A DNA stretch of 64,000 bases from Treponema denticola ATCC 35405 (lineage in GTDB: Bacteria; Spirochaetota; Spirochaetia; Treponematales; Treponemataceae): the NCBI RefSeq assembly GCF_000008185.1, contig NC_002967.9, forward strand, positions 1,426,001 to 1,490,000, written 5' to 3'. The notes under the pieces were generated by a model. The model saw nothing but the letters and a program-made list of their open reading frames with translations. It was not told where the DNA came from and ran no database searches. This document shows positions 38,515 through 48,596 of the stretch, one piece after another. Every line of letters starts with the position of its first letter. Within the stretch, counting starts at the first letter, position 1. The position numbers were made by a program, and so were the translations under genes.

Positions 38515-39714
38515 ATGAATTTTTCTCCCTCACCGATAATTATAGGAACGTCAAGTTTTGCACAATCAGGAGGTTCCGCTATTACAAATATTTTGGAAGA
38601 ATTTTTTTGTTTTTCGGTTCTTAAGGGCGGAGCGGAATTTGAATGTAAATTCTTTACGGAAAATATATTTGCTTTAGAGACCGCTTTGAAAATCGGTAAC
38701 GGTATAGATAAGGCTGCAAAAGTTTTTTTATATAATGCATATCAAGCTTCACGAGATAGTGATTATAAAAATAATTTCGGTCCCGAATTTTTAAACTATA
38801 CAATCGAATATATCGATTCCGTTACGGAAAATTATCTAGGTGCCGTTCATAAAGATTATGATTATACCTTTCTTGATCCGGCTGAACATGCTATATTCTC
38901 AAAAGCACAAAGACTTTATAATTATAAATACGGTAAACGCATCTATGAAGCCTATGAACCATATCAGTGGAAACCTTCATATATTCCATTCGGAAAAGTG
39001 TATTACGGTAATTTTCCCAATGATTTTTATGATAAAACGCATGAGTACATCGAAAAAGTATTTGCACCGCTTTATGAAAAAAACAAAAGGTATGTACTTG
39101 CAGATGCCCTATATAGTGCGAGTATAAGCACGCCGCAAGAATTAATGTACTATAAAAATTCAAAGGCCCTAATCGCCAATAGGGATCCTCGCGACTTATA
39201 TGTAATGAATAAAGAAATATACGGTGAATGGTATATGCCGACTTGGAATGTCGATCGCTGGATAGAATATTATCGGTATAAAAGACAATGTATAAAACCG
39301 CAAAAAGAAAATAATGCCGGAAATATTTTGCATCTTCAATTTGAAAGTTTAATTTATAATTATGAAGGAAGTTTAGCAAAAATTAAAAAATTTTTAGACT
39401 TAAAAGATTCGGAACATATAAAAAAAGGGCAGATCTTTATTCCGGAAAAATCAAAAACAAATACGCAGTTGTTTAGAAAATATCCGAAATATGCAAAAGA
39501 TATTGAAAAAATAGAGAAGAAATTGCCTGAATTTTGTTATCCTTACTCCGAAACACAAATACGTCATTTTCTTCCTGAGGAAATAAAAGGTGAGAATAGA
39601 GAAACACTGGAAGATATACGCAAAACCGTTTGTATTTTTCAAAAAACGGGAAAGCTGCCGTTTTCAAATAAACAAGGCGCTTTTTTGTTCTCAAAATTAG
39701 GAGAACTAATATAA
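38515..39714 (+). CDS. Sulfotransferase-like protein, copy 1, C-terminus cut by an in-frame stop
   Basis: 399 aa, against 446 and 439 for its two paralogues. The glycine-rich loop GTSSFAQSGGSAITNILEEF (11-30) takes the place of the sulfotransferase 5'-phosphosulfate loop. NRDPRDLYVMN matches the 3'-phosphate motif, and LHLQFESLIYNYEGSLAKI resembles the family's YEDL...FL segment. It may sulfate a sugar of the polymer with PAPS, but the loop lacks the usual Lys/Arg, so the donor is uncertain. The TAA at 39712-39714 is followed in the same frame by 51 open codons matching the tail of the paralogues. Confidence 0.7.
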   Translation: MNFSPSPIIIGTSSFAQSGGSAITNILEEFFCFSVLKGGAEFECKFFTENIFALETALKIGNGIDKAAKVFLYNAYQASRDSDYKNNFGPEFLNYTIEYIDSVTENYLGAVHKDYDYTFLDPAEHAIFSKAQRLYNYKYGKRIYEAYEPYQWKPSYIPFGKVYYGNFPNDFYDKTHEYIEKVFAPLYEKNKRYVLADALYSASISTPQELMYYKNSKALIANRDPRDLYVMNKEIYGEWYMPTWNVDRWIEYYRYKRQCIKPQKENNAGNILHLQFESLIYNYEGSLAKIKKFLDLKDSEHIKKGQIFIPEKSKTNTQLFRKYPKYAKDIEKIEKKLPEFCYPYSETQIRHFLPEEIKGENRETLEDIRKTVCIFQKTGKLPFSNKQGAFLFSKLGELI

Positions 39715-39870
39715 AATTTTAAAGACAGAAAAACGATATTTTCAAAGATAAAAGGCATAATAAAGCTGATATTGTTTTTTCCTTATTATCTTGCGGATTT
39801 TTATAAGCAACTTAAGTTTCTTAATGAATATCAAACCAAAAACAAAGATAAGGTTGTGGAATTTAAATAA
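39715..39870 (+). pseudogene. Detached in-frame tail of the sulfotransferase-like gene
   Basis: The frame continues open from the internal TAA to a second TAA at 39868-39870. Its product NFKDRKTIFSKIKGIIK... lines up with EAFESLAHRNTLKTKIKGLIK in the copy at 50018-51337, including the following hydrophobic segment and basic end. No start codon or ribosome binding site is present, so it is the lost C-terminus, reachable only by readthrough. Confidence 0.7.
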
Positions 39871-39884
39871 TATAAGTTATAAAC

Positions 39885-40910
39885 ATGAATAATACGATAA
39901 CAGTAATAATCCCTACCTATAATAAAGCCGATTTTATTTCTCAGACAATCGAAAGCGTTTTGCAACAAACGTATAAAAATTTTGAAATTGTTATAATTGA
40001 TGATTGTTCAAGCGATAACACAGAGGGTGTGGTGCAAAAATACCTATCTGGCAAGATACGATATTTTAAACATAAAACAAATTGGGGACCAGGTGTAACT
40101 TTTAATGATGGAATAGAAAAGGCGCAGAGTGAATATGTTACGCTTATTGCAAGCGATGATATTCTTCTTCCTGCTCATTTGGAACTTGTAATAAATGAAT
40201 TTAAAAAAGATAAAAAAATAGAAACTGTTTTTTCAAAGTTACAGGTAATAGACGAAAACAATAATTATTTAAATAAAATCCAAGAACCTCCTTATATTGA
40301 TAAATACAAATTGTTAAACACTCTTTTTTATATTGAAAACAGAATTCCCTCGCCGGGAATAGCTTTTAAAAAAAGTTTATTTAATAAAACCAAAATGTTT
40401 AATCCGAACCTTATTCTGATGCATGATTATGATTTGAATATACGTTGTATGATGTATGGAGAAATTGCAGTTTTGCCTGAACCTACAGTTTTGTATCGGC
40501 GTTTTTCAGATAATTGCAATCTCAGCGGCGATAATAATTGGTATGCTTATTGTCACACTGCTGAAAATAACATTATATTGGACAACTATTTAAATTTAAC
40601 ATATACCGATATGATAAAAACTTTTCCTGATTTGGAAAGCTGTTTGGAAAAAGATATAAAATTCAACTTTATTTCCAAAACATGTAAGAACGAACAAAAA
40701 CGCTTAAGCGAATGGGCGTTCGAAAAACTAATTGAATATCTTAATACTCACCCCGATTTTTTTTGCAATAATGATCTTAATTTTCAATATAAGGATTATA
40801 TAGATTTATATAAAGCTCATGCCGAAAAAAATATTATTAAATTAACTCATAAGCAAAAATTATTTAAGATGATGAAAGATACTGCAAAAATGCCATTTGG
40901 AGTAAAGTAA
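39885..40910 (+). CDS. Family 2 glycosyltransferase
   Basis: 341 aa. ITVIIPTYNKADFISQTIES (4-23), VIIDDCSSDN and the metal-binding ASDD (about 93-96) show a GT-A, GT2 enzyme. The C-terminal third (about 230-341) is helical and unassigned. It probably adds one residue of the polymer. It has no strong ribosome binding site and may depend on read-in from upstream. Confidence 0.88.
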   Translation: MNNTITVIIPTYNKADFISQTIESVLQQTYKNFEIVIIDDCSSDNTEGVVQKYLSGKIRYFKHKTNWGPGVTFNDGIEKAQSEYVTLIASDDILLPAHLELVINEFKKDKKIETVFSKLQVIDENNNYLNKIQEPPYIDKYKLLNTLFYIENRIPSPGIAFKKSLFNKTKMFNPNLILMHDYDLNIRCMMYGEIAVLPEPTVLYRRFSDNCNLSGDNNWYAYCHTAENNIILDNYLNLTYTDMIKTFPDLESCLEKDIKFNFISKTCKNEQKRLSEWAFEKLIEYLNTHPDFFCNNDLNFQYKDYIDLYKAHAEKNIIKLTHKQKLFKMMKDTAKMPFGVK

Positions 40911-40925
40911 TTTATTATTTAAAAT

Positions 40926-41273
40926 ATGAATATTATTAAACTGCCTAAAATTACCGATACAAGAGGTTCTCTCTCCTATTTGGAAAGTAATCGGCATGTT
41001 CCTTTTATAATCGCATCTGTAAAATTATTACCTGTTAAAATTGAGACGGAAAAATATCTTTTTCGGAATAATAATGCGGATTTTCTATTGCTTCCATTAT
41101 GTGGAATATTTAAATTAGCTGAAAAAAATGCCGAGACCGAATATATTGCTGATGAAGCTGACAAAGGCATACACGTAAGCAAAAAAGATTTTTCAATTTC
41201 CGGCTTTACGGAAAATACTGTTATATTAATTTTATGTTCAAAACCGGATTTTAATGTACGACTAGAGCTTTAA
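40926..41273 (+). CDS. Divergent FdtA/WxcM-type cupin
   Basis: 115 aa, single cupin domain. The N-terminal phrase KITDTRGSLSYLESNRHVPF is typical of the sugar 3,4-ketoisomerase family (FdtA/QdtA), but the GAHAHKELxQ histidine motif expected for catalysis is missing; the aligned part reads FRNNNADFLLLP. It may be an inactive partner subunit of the FdtA-like protein encoded 2 bases downstream. Confidence 0.65.
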   Translation: MNIIKLPKITDTRGSLSYLESNRHVPFIIASVKLLPVKIETEKYLFRNNNADFLLLPLCGIFKLAEKNAETEYIADEADKGIHVSKKDFSISGFTENTVILILCSKPDFNVRLEL

Positions 41274-41274
41274 G

Positions 41275-41691
41275 ATGATTTATTCGACTGCCGATTCTAA
41301 AATAATCGATTTGATATCACAAAATAATATAACGCACCTCAATCATAAAAGTGTTGTGCCGTTTGAGGTAAAGCGTATCTATTATCTTTACGGTGTCCCC
41401 GAGAACCAGGAACGGGGAGCTCATGCGCATAAAGAACTATTTCAACTTCTTCTTGCCGCTTCAGGATCTTTTAATGTTGAACTTGATGACGGAAAAAATA
41501 AGAAAAAAATCTTTTTAAATAGTACGTCAAAGGGGTTATTGATAGTTCCCGGTATTTGGAGGAACCTTACGAATTTTTCTTTCGGTTCGGTAGCATTAGT
41601 GCTGGCTTCTGAATATTATACTGAAACCGATTATATCAGAAACTATGATGAATTTTTAAAATATCGAAAAATAAATGAATTAGGGATATGA
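41275..41691 (+). CDS. dTDP-4-dehydro-6-deoxyglucose 3,4-ketoisomerase (FdtA/QdtA family)
   Basis: 138 aa cupin. VPFEVKRIYYLYGVPENQER, GAHAHKELFQLLLAASGSF (catalytic His region), and WRNLTNFSFGSVALVLASEYY are close to FdtA/QdtA. It would turn the RmlB product dTDP-4-keto-6-deoxyglucose into a 3-keto sugar for amination by the aminotransferase at 42759-43865. Whether the product is fuco or gluco (Fuc3N or Qui3N) cannot be read from sequence. The N-terminal DxRGxLS motif of the family sits on the neighbouring ORF instead. It overlaps the next gene by 4 bases. Confidence 0.8.
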   Translation: MIYSTADSKIIDLISQNNITHLNHKSVVPFEVKRIYYLYGVPENQERGAHAHKELFQLLLAASGSFNVELDDGKNKKKIFLNSTSKGLLIVPGIWRNLTNFSFGSVALVLASEYYTETDYIRNYDEFLKYRKINELGI

Positions 41692-42695
41692 CAAAAGTGT
41701 TCAGAATAGAATCGTATGAAAAAAAATACGAACAGCTTTGGGATGATTTTGTTTTAAATAAATCGATTAACGGAACTTTTTTACAAAGCCGAAGTTTTTT
41801 AAATTATCATCCTGAAGATAGATTTGAAGATTGTTCTCTTTTAATTTTTAATCAAAAGGATAACTTGGCTGCTGTAATTCCTGCTTGCAAGGATCCTAAG
41901 GATCCGACTTGTTTTTTTTCTCACAAAGGTTCTACCTATGGCGGCATAATTATAGATAAAAAGCATTATTCCGGTAATGGTCTTTTGGAAATAATTGAAG
42001 TTTTTGAACAGTATTTAATGGAGAATAGATATACTTCCGTCTATTTAAAAATAACACCGGATATTTTATCTATTGAAAGTCCTGCACTTTTGGAATATCT
42101 TTTGTATTATAAAAAATATCAACAATATTCCGAACTGAATACATATATTGATCTGGAAAATTATGATGAGCATATCGTATCCAATTTTAGTCAAGGGAAA
42201 AGAACGAACATAACAAATTGCTTGAAAATAGGTGCGGTTTGTAGACAGATACATACTAGTGATGAAATACAAGCACTATATACCATACTTGCACATACTT
42301 TGAGAAAATATAATACAAAGCCGGTACATAGTTTTAATGAGTTTATGGAATTAAAAAATGTCCATATTTCTGATAATATTTCTTTTTTCGGAGAGTATAT
42401 TCAAAATGATTTAGTTGCGGGCGCTGTGCTTTTTTATTTTCCAAAAACAAAAACGATACATACTCAATATTTATGTTCTAAGGAAGAATTTGCAAAATTA
42501 AGCCCAATGAGTTTTATGTATTATTCTATGATAGTTGAAGCAAAAAAAATAAATTATAAAAGAATTTCTTGGGGTGTTTCAACTGAAGATTTTGGCCATT
42601 ATCTTAATCAGGGTTTATTAAAAAATAAAGAATCATACGGCAGTACTTATTCAATAAATAAAATCTTTTATAAAATGTTAACGCCGAAGGTATAA
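41688..42695 (+). CDS. GNAT/FemAB-like acyltransferase
   Basis: 335 aa. An N-terminal FLQSRSFLNYHPEDRFEDCSLL and C-terminal FFGEYIQNDLVAGAVLFYF followed by YYSMIVEAKKINYKRISWGVSTED (two pieces) resemble FemAB/acetyltransferase-6 type GNAT enzymes. Set between the FdtA- and FdtB-like genes, it probably N-acylates the 3-amino group of the dideoxy sugar or attaches an amino acid; the donor is unknown. Confidence 0.7.
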   Translation: MTKVFRIESYEKKYEQLWDDFVLNKSINGTFLQSRSFLNYHPEDRFEDCSLLIFNQKDNLAAVIPACKDPKDPTCFFSHKGSTYGGIIIDKKHYSGNGLLEIIEVFEQYLMENRYTSVYLKITPDILSIESPALLEYLLYYKKYQQYSELNTYIDLENYDEHIVSNFSQGKRTNITNCLKIGAVCRQIHTSDEIQALYTILAHTLRKYNTKPVHSFNEFMELKNVHISDNISFFGEYIQNDLVAGAVLFYFPKTKTIHTQYLCSKEEFAKLSPMSFMYYSMIVEAKKINYKRISWGVSTEDFGHYLNQGLLKNKESYGSTYSINKIFYKMLTPKV

Positions 42696-42696
42696 T

Positions 42697-42756
42697 ATGC
42701 ACGATATAGAAAAATATGGAAAAGATTACAAAACAAAAAATCAAATATCGAGGTAA
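42697..42756 (+). CDS. Possible 19-codon mini-ORF
   Basis: ATG after GAAGG (42686-42690, 6-base spacing); encodes [19 protein letters not shown]. Its TAA overlaps the ribosome binding site GAGGTAAG of the aminotransferase gene. It may be a coupling ORF or the remnant of a longer gene. Coding is unproven. Confidence 0.3.
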   Translation: MHDIEKYGKDYKTKNQISR

Positions 42757-42758
42757 GT

Positions 42759-43865
42759 ATGTATATCCCTTTTTTATCATTGCAAAAAATAACTGAAAGC
42801 TTTGAACCGTATCTCTCGCAAAAAATAAATGAGGTTGTAAAAAAAGGCTGGTATATTCACGGAGAGGAATGTAAAGCATTTGAAAAAGAGTTTGCAGAAT
42901 TTTGCGGAGTTAAGTATTGCATTGGTGTAGGAAACGGTCTTGAAGCTTTAAAATTGATTCTCCGTGCTTACAAGTTGCTTGGTGTTTTTCAAGAAGGTGA
43001 TGAAATTATTGTTCCGTCAAACACTTTTATAGCTACTATTCTTGCAGTGAGTGCCGAAAATTTGACGCCTGTTTTTGTTGAACCGGATATAAATGATTAT
43101 TTAATTGACGTAGAAAAAATAGAAGATAAGATAAGTTCAAAAACAAAGGCTATTATGCCGGTGCATTTATACGGCAGACTTTGTAATATGGAGGCTATTA
43201 CTGCCTTTGCAAAGCAGCACAACTTAAGAGTGATTGAAGATGCGGCTCAAGCACACGGCGCAAAACAAACCGAAAAACGAAGCGGAGCTTTCGGCGATGC
43301 CGCAGGTTTTAGTTTTTATCCGGGTAAAAATTTGGGCTGTTTAGGCGACGGCGGCTGCGTTACAACTGATTACGACGAACTTGCAGATGTCGTACGAAAG
43401 CTGGCAAATTACGGGTCAAGTATAAAATACGTGCACGAATATAAGGGAGAAAATTCCCGTCTTGACGAAATACAGGCCGCCGTGCTCTCGGTAAAACTGC
43501 AAAGACTTGATGCGGACAATAATCGCCGCCGTCAAATCGCAGCGATGTATAATGCCGGAATAAAAAATAAAGCTGTTATTTTACCTAAACTGCACCAAAA
43601 AGAAGAACACGTGTGGCATATCTATTGCGTTCGAGTTCAAAACAGAAAAGCCTTCATTAATTATTTAAAAGATTGTGGAATAGAGACGGTTATTCATTAT
43701 CCGACTCCGCCCCATAAACAAAAAGCATATAAAGAGTTTTCTCATCTTTACTTACCGATAAGTGAAAAAATACATGCAGAAGTGGTTAGTCTTCCGATGA
43801 GCCCTTTATTAACCGATGAGGAAGTTAATTACGTAATTGAAAAAGTAAACGAATGGAAAAACTGA
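42759..43865 (+). CDS. DegT/DnrJ/EryC1 family aminotransferase (FdtB/QdtB-like)
   Basis: 368 aa PLP enzyme. EDAAQAHGA (about 165-173) and the Lys motif [16 protein letters not shown] (about 186-201) are family hallmarks. It should aminate the 3-keto sugar made by the FdtA-like isomerase, yielding a dTDP-3-amino-3,6-dideoxyhexose. The Gly-rich N-terminal substrate loop is intact and length is normal. Ribosome binding site GAGG. Its end overlaps the next gene by 13 bases. Confidence 0.9.
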   Translation: MYIPFLSLQKITESFEPYLSQKINEVVKKGWYIHGEECKAFEKEFAEFCGVKYCIGVGNGLEALKLILRAYKLLGVFQEGDEIIVPSNTFIATILAVSAENLTPVFVEPDINDYLIDVEKIEDKISSKTKAIMPVHLYGRLCNMEAITAFAKQHNLRVIEDAAQAHGAKQTEKRSGAFGDAAGFSFYPGKNLGCLGDGGCVTTDYDELADVVRKLANYGSSIKYVHEYKGENSRLDEIQAAVLSVKLQRLDADNNRRRQIAAMYNAGIKNKAVILPKLHQKEEHVWHIYCVRVQNRKAFINYLKDCGIETVIHYPTPPHKQKAYKEFSHLYLPISEKIHAEVVSLPMSPLLTDEEVNYVIEKVNEWKN

Positions 43866-45250
43866 AACTTCTTTTTATTACTTACACACATTCGAACGGA
43901 GGCGGAGCCGAAAAGGTTTTAACAACGCTTGTTAATAATTTGGATGCGGAAAGATACGATATTTCTATTTTTGAAATAGTAAAGTATGATGTTAAATGTG
44001 AACCTGTAAATTCAAATATTAAATTACTCCCACCGCTTTACCATTGTAATGATCGAGATTATAAAATTAAGGTATTAGACTATATCCTTGAACAAAAACC
44101 GGAAATTATTAGAGCTCTGAATAATTTTGATGCATACGATGTTATAATTACATGGAATTATCAATTACCATCATTTATGCTTCCTGCTTTTCCCGAAAAA
44201 AAAACGATAGCCTGGTTTCACGGAGCTATTGATGATTTGGATATTTCAGATAATTCAACTGCTGTCAAAAGTAGGTACAACCTGCAGAAAAACGCTTGGG
44301 GCTTTGCTGATAAGGTCGTTACGATTTCACATAAATCGCTGCAGTCTCTGGAAACTGTTTTCCCTGAATATATGCACAAAGCGCAAATAATTTATAATGC
44401 GTTCGATGTAAAAAATTCAAAAATAAAAGCAACCGAAAGAGTTGAAGATATTTATGAAAACTGTTATTTACCGATTATAGTTTGCGCAGGACGATTAGAT
44501 AAAAATAAAAATTTTTCTCTTCTTGTAAAAACCGTTGCAAAATTGAAAACCGATAATATTAAATGTGCTTTGTTTATCATCGGTGACGGAGAAGAAAGAG
44601 AACCGCTTGTACGCTTAGTGGCTGAATCGGGTATAACTGATTCAGTCTTTTTTTTAGGCTATAAGCAAAACCCCTTACCTTATATCAGCCGGGCACAATT
44701 GTTATGTGTGTCATCACTGGCAGAAGGTTTTCCTACTGTTGTTTTGGAATCTATGGCTTTAGGCAAGCCCTTTGTAACAACACCCGTCGCAGGGGCTTCT
44801 GAAGAACTGGCTGACGGCGGAAAATGCGGCTTGGTTGCCGACTGGAATGTTGACGATTATGCTGAAATGGTAAAGATGTTATTAACCGATAAGACTCTTT
44901 ATGATAGAATGTCGGAAAATTGTATTAAAAAAATACAAGAATTTTCCATAGAAAATACTGTGAAGCAGTTTGATATTCTTATTGCCTCTTTACCTGAGAA
45001 AAAGGATATACAAATTTCTTGTCTTTCAAAACAAGAAGCCTTTAAAAAAGTAAAAGCTGTATATGTGTGGCACCCCGATGAAATAATAAAAAGGATAAAG
45101 TTTTCAATTACAAGATTTGCCTCCCGTAAAACTCTTTATCATTTTATGCTTTTAGGTTATCATATTTTGAATTTGTTCCGCTACATACTTTGTACTCCGA
45201 TAAGAATATGTACAGCAAAAAAAGTGTTATTACGAAAGGATTCCTTATGA
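43853..45250 (+). CDS. Family 4 glycosyltransferase, cassette copy A
   Basis: 465 aa. GT-B fold: [19 protein letters not shown] (8-26), [19 protein letters not shown] (about 203-221) and the [16 protein letters not shown] donor-site E-x7-E. It is nearly the same protein as the one at 48597-50030, especially at the N-terminus and the C-terminal third, showing a cassette duplication. A roughly 90-residue extension after the catalytic domain ([19 protein letters not shown]...) ends in hydrophobic, basic residues and may contact the membrane. Start overlaps the aminotransferase stop. Confidence 0.9.
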   Translation: MEKLKLLFITYTHSNGGGAEKVLTTLVNNLDAERYDISIFEIVKYDVKCEPVNSNIKLLPPLYHCNDRDYKIKVLDYILEQKPEIIRALNNFDAYDVIITWNYQLPSFMLPAFPEKKTIAWFHGAIDDLDISDNSTAVKSRYNLQKNAWGFADKVVTISHKSLQSLETVFPEYMHKAQIIYNAFDVKNSKIKATERVEDIYENCYLPIIVCAGRLDKNKNFSLLVKTVAKLKTDNIKCALFIIGDGEEREPLVRLVAESGITDSVFFLGYKQNPLPYISRAQLLCVSSLAEGFPTVVLESMALGKPFVTTPVAGASEELADGGKCGLVADWNVDDYAEMVKMLLTDKTLYDRMSENCIKKIQEFSIENTVKQFDILIASLPEKKDIQISCLSKQEAFKKVKAVYVWHPDEIIKRIKFSITRFASRKTLYHFMLLGYHILNLFRYILCTPIRICTAKKVLLRKDSL

Positions 45251-46587
45251 AATACAAGGCATTACCTTTTAGTATTTTAACATCAACAGGTTTCGGCGGA
45301 ACGGGAAGTTCTGCCGGAACAAATATTTTGGAAGAATTTTCTTCTGTAACTAGTTTTGGTAATGATTTTGAATGTACTTTTCTGCATGAAACTGATGGGC
45401 TTTTTGATTTGGAAAAAGCTTTTACGGAAGGTCATCGTTTAAAAACTGATTTAGCGATAAAACGTTTTTTAACTTTAGCTGAAAACTTACAGAATGAATA
45501 CTATTATAAAAAATATTTTGACAATTTATTTTATTCTTCTGCAGAAGGATTTATTAAATCAATCATTGATTGTAAATGGAACGGATGGTGGCACCGCTCG
45601 CTGGAAACAAAAAAAATATCTGCAAAAGAATATTGGCGTTGTTTTTTTGCTCAACTATTTTTTGAAAAACTATACGAAAAAAAACATTTTAGCAGTTATG
45701 AGCCTGACAGCTGGACTCCTTCTTATCACCCTGTATCACCATATTACTACGGTTTTAAAAAAGATGACTTTTATGAAAAAGCAAAACAATATATAGCAAA
45801 TGTATTTTCAAATCTTCCTGTTTCAACAAAATATGTAGTGTTTGACCAGTTGTTGCCGGCATACAGCATCGGTAACTATAGCCGGTATTTTGATTACATA
45901 AAAATACTGGTAATAGATAAAGACCCTCGTGATTTGTATTCGGTAAATAAAAGTGAATGGGGAGTGGGTTTTATTCCTTCAGATGTTGATGAATTTATAA
46001 ACTGGTATCGTGCTACTCGTTTTGAACGGTATAAAATAAACACCGAATGGAAAGATAGAGCGTTATTTCTTCCCTTTGAATCTCTTATATATGATTATGA
46101 TGCTTCACTTGAAAAGATAAAAACATTTACGGGATTAACAACAGAGGAACATGCATGGAAAAAGAAATATTTTGATCCTGAAAAGTCAATTGTAAACACT
46201 CAAGTTTATAAAAGATATCCGGCGCTTAAAGAAGATATAAAAAAAATAGAAAATGAATTAAAGGAATTTTGTTTTCCTTTTGAAAACTATCCTCCGATAT
46301 CGATACCTGAGTTCCCTGATACGCACATTTTTATTGAGGATATTCAAAAAGCTTCTGAATATGTGCAATATCATGGAAAATTACCGCAAGAATATACAAA
46401 AAAAACATTTTCTCTTATTGTCAATGCTACCCATTTTATATCAACGATAAAAAGTTTTAAAGTGCGCAAAACCAAAAAGTTAAAATGTAAAGGCGTTATT
46501 AAAGTGTGCATATATTTACCGCTTTTTCCGTTTGAATTTATATTTTTTACTTTTTGTTTTTTTTATTCTCGAAGAGGTAATATATGA
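45247..46587 (+). CDS. Sulfotransferase-like protein, copy 2
   Basis: 446 aa from ATG 45247; AAAGGA lies 6 bases upstream and its ATG overlaps the preceding stop (ATGA). TSTGFGGTGSSAGTNILEEF (about 13-32), KDPRDLYSVNKSEWGVGF and FLPFESLIYDYDASLEKI match the sulfotransferase pattern of a loop, a 3'-phosphate site and a YEDL helix. The C-terminal 45 residues are basic then strongly hydrophobic (KVCIYLPLFPFEFIFFTFCF), probably a membrane tail. Related to the copies at 38515 and 50018. Sulfate donor use is inferred only. Confidence 0.7.
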   Translation: MKYKALPFSILTSTGFGGTGSSAGTNILEEFSSVTSFGNDFECTFLHETDGLFDLEKAFTEGHRLKTDLAIKRFLTLAENLQNEYYYKKYFDNLFYSSAEGFIKSIIDCKWNGWWHRSLETKKISAKEYWRCFFAQLFFEKLYEKKHFSSYEPDSWTPSYHPVSPYYYGFKKDDFYEKAKQYIANVFSNLPVSTKYVVFDQLLPAYSIGNYSRYFDYIKILVIDKDPRDLYSVNKSEWGVGFIPSDVDEFINWYRATRFERYKINTEWKDRALFLPFESLIYDYDASLEKIKTFTGLTTEEHAWKKKYFDPEKSIVNTQVYKRYPALKEDIKKIENELKEFCFPFENYPPISIPEFPDTHIFIEDIQKASEYVQYHGKLPQEYTKKTFSLIVNATHFISTIKSFKVRKTKKLKCKGVIKVCIYLPLFPFEFIFFTFCFFYSRRGNI

Positions 46588-47567
46588 AATTTTCGATTAT
46601 AATGCCTGTTTATAACACCGAAAAATATGTTGAAGTTGCTATTTTGTCCGTTTTAAATCAGTCCTATACCGATTATGAGCTCATTTGTGTTAATGACGGT
46701 TCAACCGATGGTTCGGCACAAATCTTGTCTGCATTTGCGGATAAAATAAAAATAATCCATAATTACTCTAATAAAGGACATCATTGTGTACGCAAAGTTG
46801 GAGTACAAAATGCTTCGGGTGATTATATTTTATTTTTAGATTCGGATGATTGGTTGGAATGTGACACATTAAAAATATTAGCAAAAGAGCTGACTAATAG
46901 TAGACCCGATTATATAGAATTCGGCTATTATATGGTTTATGCTAATGGGCAAAAAAAAATATGGCATTTTTCAAAAGAAGATAAGACAAAAGAAATTACT
47001 GATGTGTTATTATCAAAAGCTAATCATACATTGTGGAATAAGTGTTATAGTGCAAATATTATAAAACCAATTTACGATTCTTTACCGGATTTTTATGCTG
47101 TATTTAGCGAAGATTATTATCAGATGGTAATAATCGAATGTCATATTAAAACACGAAAAATTATTAATATTCCCCTCTATAATTATCGAATGACAACGGG
47201 GATAAGCAATATTCCATATTATGATAACCTTGAAAAGGTAAAAAATATCGACATAAGTTTGAATAATATAACTCAAAACCTTTTTTGTTTTTTTGAAAAA
47301 GAAAATTGTTCGGACTATATGCAGTATGTTCGGCGTTATCTTAACACAATCTATTTGGAAATTTTGGAACGTACAGCTTCGCCTGAAGTTATCAATATTA
47401 TACAAAATCGGTTTGGTGCTGACGGTATGATACCTTTATTGATGCAGGAGATAAATGCATTGCATACAAAAATCGTCAAAAATGAACAGGAGTATCGTCC
47501 TTTGCATATTTTTGCAGTGTTGCTGAAAAAGCCGTTTAACGGTCTAAAGCGTTTGTTGGGAAGATGA
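46584..47567 (+). CDS. Family 2 glycosyltransferase
   Basis: 327 aa. FSIIMPVYNTEKYVEVAILS (3-22), VNDGSTDGS, and LDSDDWLE (metal site) mark a GT2 enzyme of the capsular type. Overlaps the sulfotransferase-like gene and the next GT2 gene by 4 bases each. It shares the ARK/VRK-x-GxxxASGDYILFLDxDD block with its neighbours at 47564 and 51340, so these three are paralogues. Confidence 0.9.
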   Translation: MKFSIIMPVYNTEKYVEVAILSVLNQSYTDYELICVNDGSTDGSAQILSAFADKIKIIHNYSNKGHHCVRKVGVQNASGDYILFLDSDDWLECDTLKILAKELTNSRPDYIEFGYYMVYANGQKKIWHFSKEDKTKEITDVLLSKANHTLWNKCYSANIIKPIYDSLPDFYAVFSEDYYQMVIIECHIKTRKIINIPLYNYRMTTGISNIPYYDNLEKVKNIDISLNNITQNLFCFFEKENCSDYMQYVRRYLNTIYLEILERTASPEVINIIQNRFGADGMIPLLMQEINALHTKIVKNEQEYRPLHIFAVLLKKPFNGLKRLLGR

Positions 47568-48571
47568 GTATGTACGATTATTTATTTTCGATTTGTATTC
47601 CTGTTTATAATACGGAACAATATTTGCCGCGTGCATTGGATTCTATAGTAAATCAAACCTTTGATACAAAAAAAATAGAAACGGTTATTGTCAACGACGG
47701 TTCACCTTGTTCAGAGGAGTGTGATCAAATAATAGCGGAATATTCAAGCCGCTTATCAATACAATATATCGTGAAAAATATAAATGAAGGACTTTTTTTA
47801 GCCCGCAAAACTGCTGTTGAGAAAGCGGCTGGGAAATATATTTTATTTTTGGATGCAGATGATTCATTAGAAGTGCATAGTTTACGAATTCTGTCTGATA
47901 GTCTTATCGATGAACCGGATTATGTACAGTTTAGGATATATAATGTACTGGGTTGTGAAAAATCGCTTTACCATTCAGTTTTAGAAGATGAAACGCATAA
48001 AACTTTAGCAGATGTTTTGCAGAATAAAGCTATACATAATCTTGTTAATAAGTGCTATAACGCGCAACTTTTAAAACGAATTTACGATACAATTTCCAAT
48101 TCTTATGCAGTTTATGCGGAAGACTACTATCAATCAGTGATTATAGAATATTTTTCGAACAAGAAAAAATTTATTGATATTCCGCTTTATAATTATTTTC
48201 GATATATTGGTATTACATCAAATAATACTTTTAGTAACCGAGAGAAACTCATACGCATCATTGAAAGTTTTCAAAATATTGAAAAAAATCTTGTTTCATT
48301 TTTTGAAAAAAATAATGAACAACAATATGTACAATATGTAAAAGATTATATTAGGGAACTATATATTAATTTTGCGTATTGGACTAATTCACTACATAGT
48401 ATTATGTTCGTAATAAGACAATTGCCTAATGAATATCATGCTATTAGATTAACGATATTCAAGAGATTCCTTATGCATAATATTAAACAGCTTATCAAGA
48501 ATATCTTACCGTATGGATTTGTGTGTTTAATAGTTGCACGGAAGAATAAAGTATGTATTTCTAGTAACTGA
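47564..48571 (+). CDS. Family 2 glycosyltransferase
   Basis: 335 aa. FSICIPVYNTEQYLPRALDS (7-26), VIVNDGSPCSEE and LDADDSLE identify GT2. Close paralogue of the preceding gene (AEDYYQSVIIEYFS against SEDYYQMVIIECHI). The C-terminal ILPYGFVCLI repeats the tail of the GT2 at 37476-38513. Possibly a sequential sugar transfer, or a duplicated, partly redundant enzyme. Confidence 0.88.
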   Translation: MSMYDYLFSICIPVYNTEQYLPRALDSIVNQTFDTKKIETVIVNDGSPCSEECDQIIAEYSSRLSIQYIVKNINEGLFLARKTAVEKAAGKYILFLDADDSLEVHSLRILSDSLIDEPDYVQFRIYNVLGCEKSLYHSVLEDETHKTLADVLQNKAIHNLVNKCYNAQLLKRIYDTISNSYAVYAEDYYQSVIIEYFSNKKKFIDIPLYNYFRYIGITSNNTFSNREKLIRIIESFQNIEKNLVSFFEKNNEQQYVQYVKDYIRELYINFAYWTNSLHSIMFVIRQLPNEYHAIRLTIFKRFLMHNIKQLIKNILPYGFVCLIVARKNKVCISSN

Positions 48572-48596
48572 TAAGTCTAGATGTATTTTTAATAAA

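Noticed and set aside
38891-39379. 162-aa minus-strand frame inside the sulfotransferase-like copy 1
   Set aside because: Shadow of a plus-strand gene whose three conserved blocks match two paralogues.
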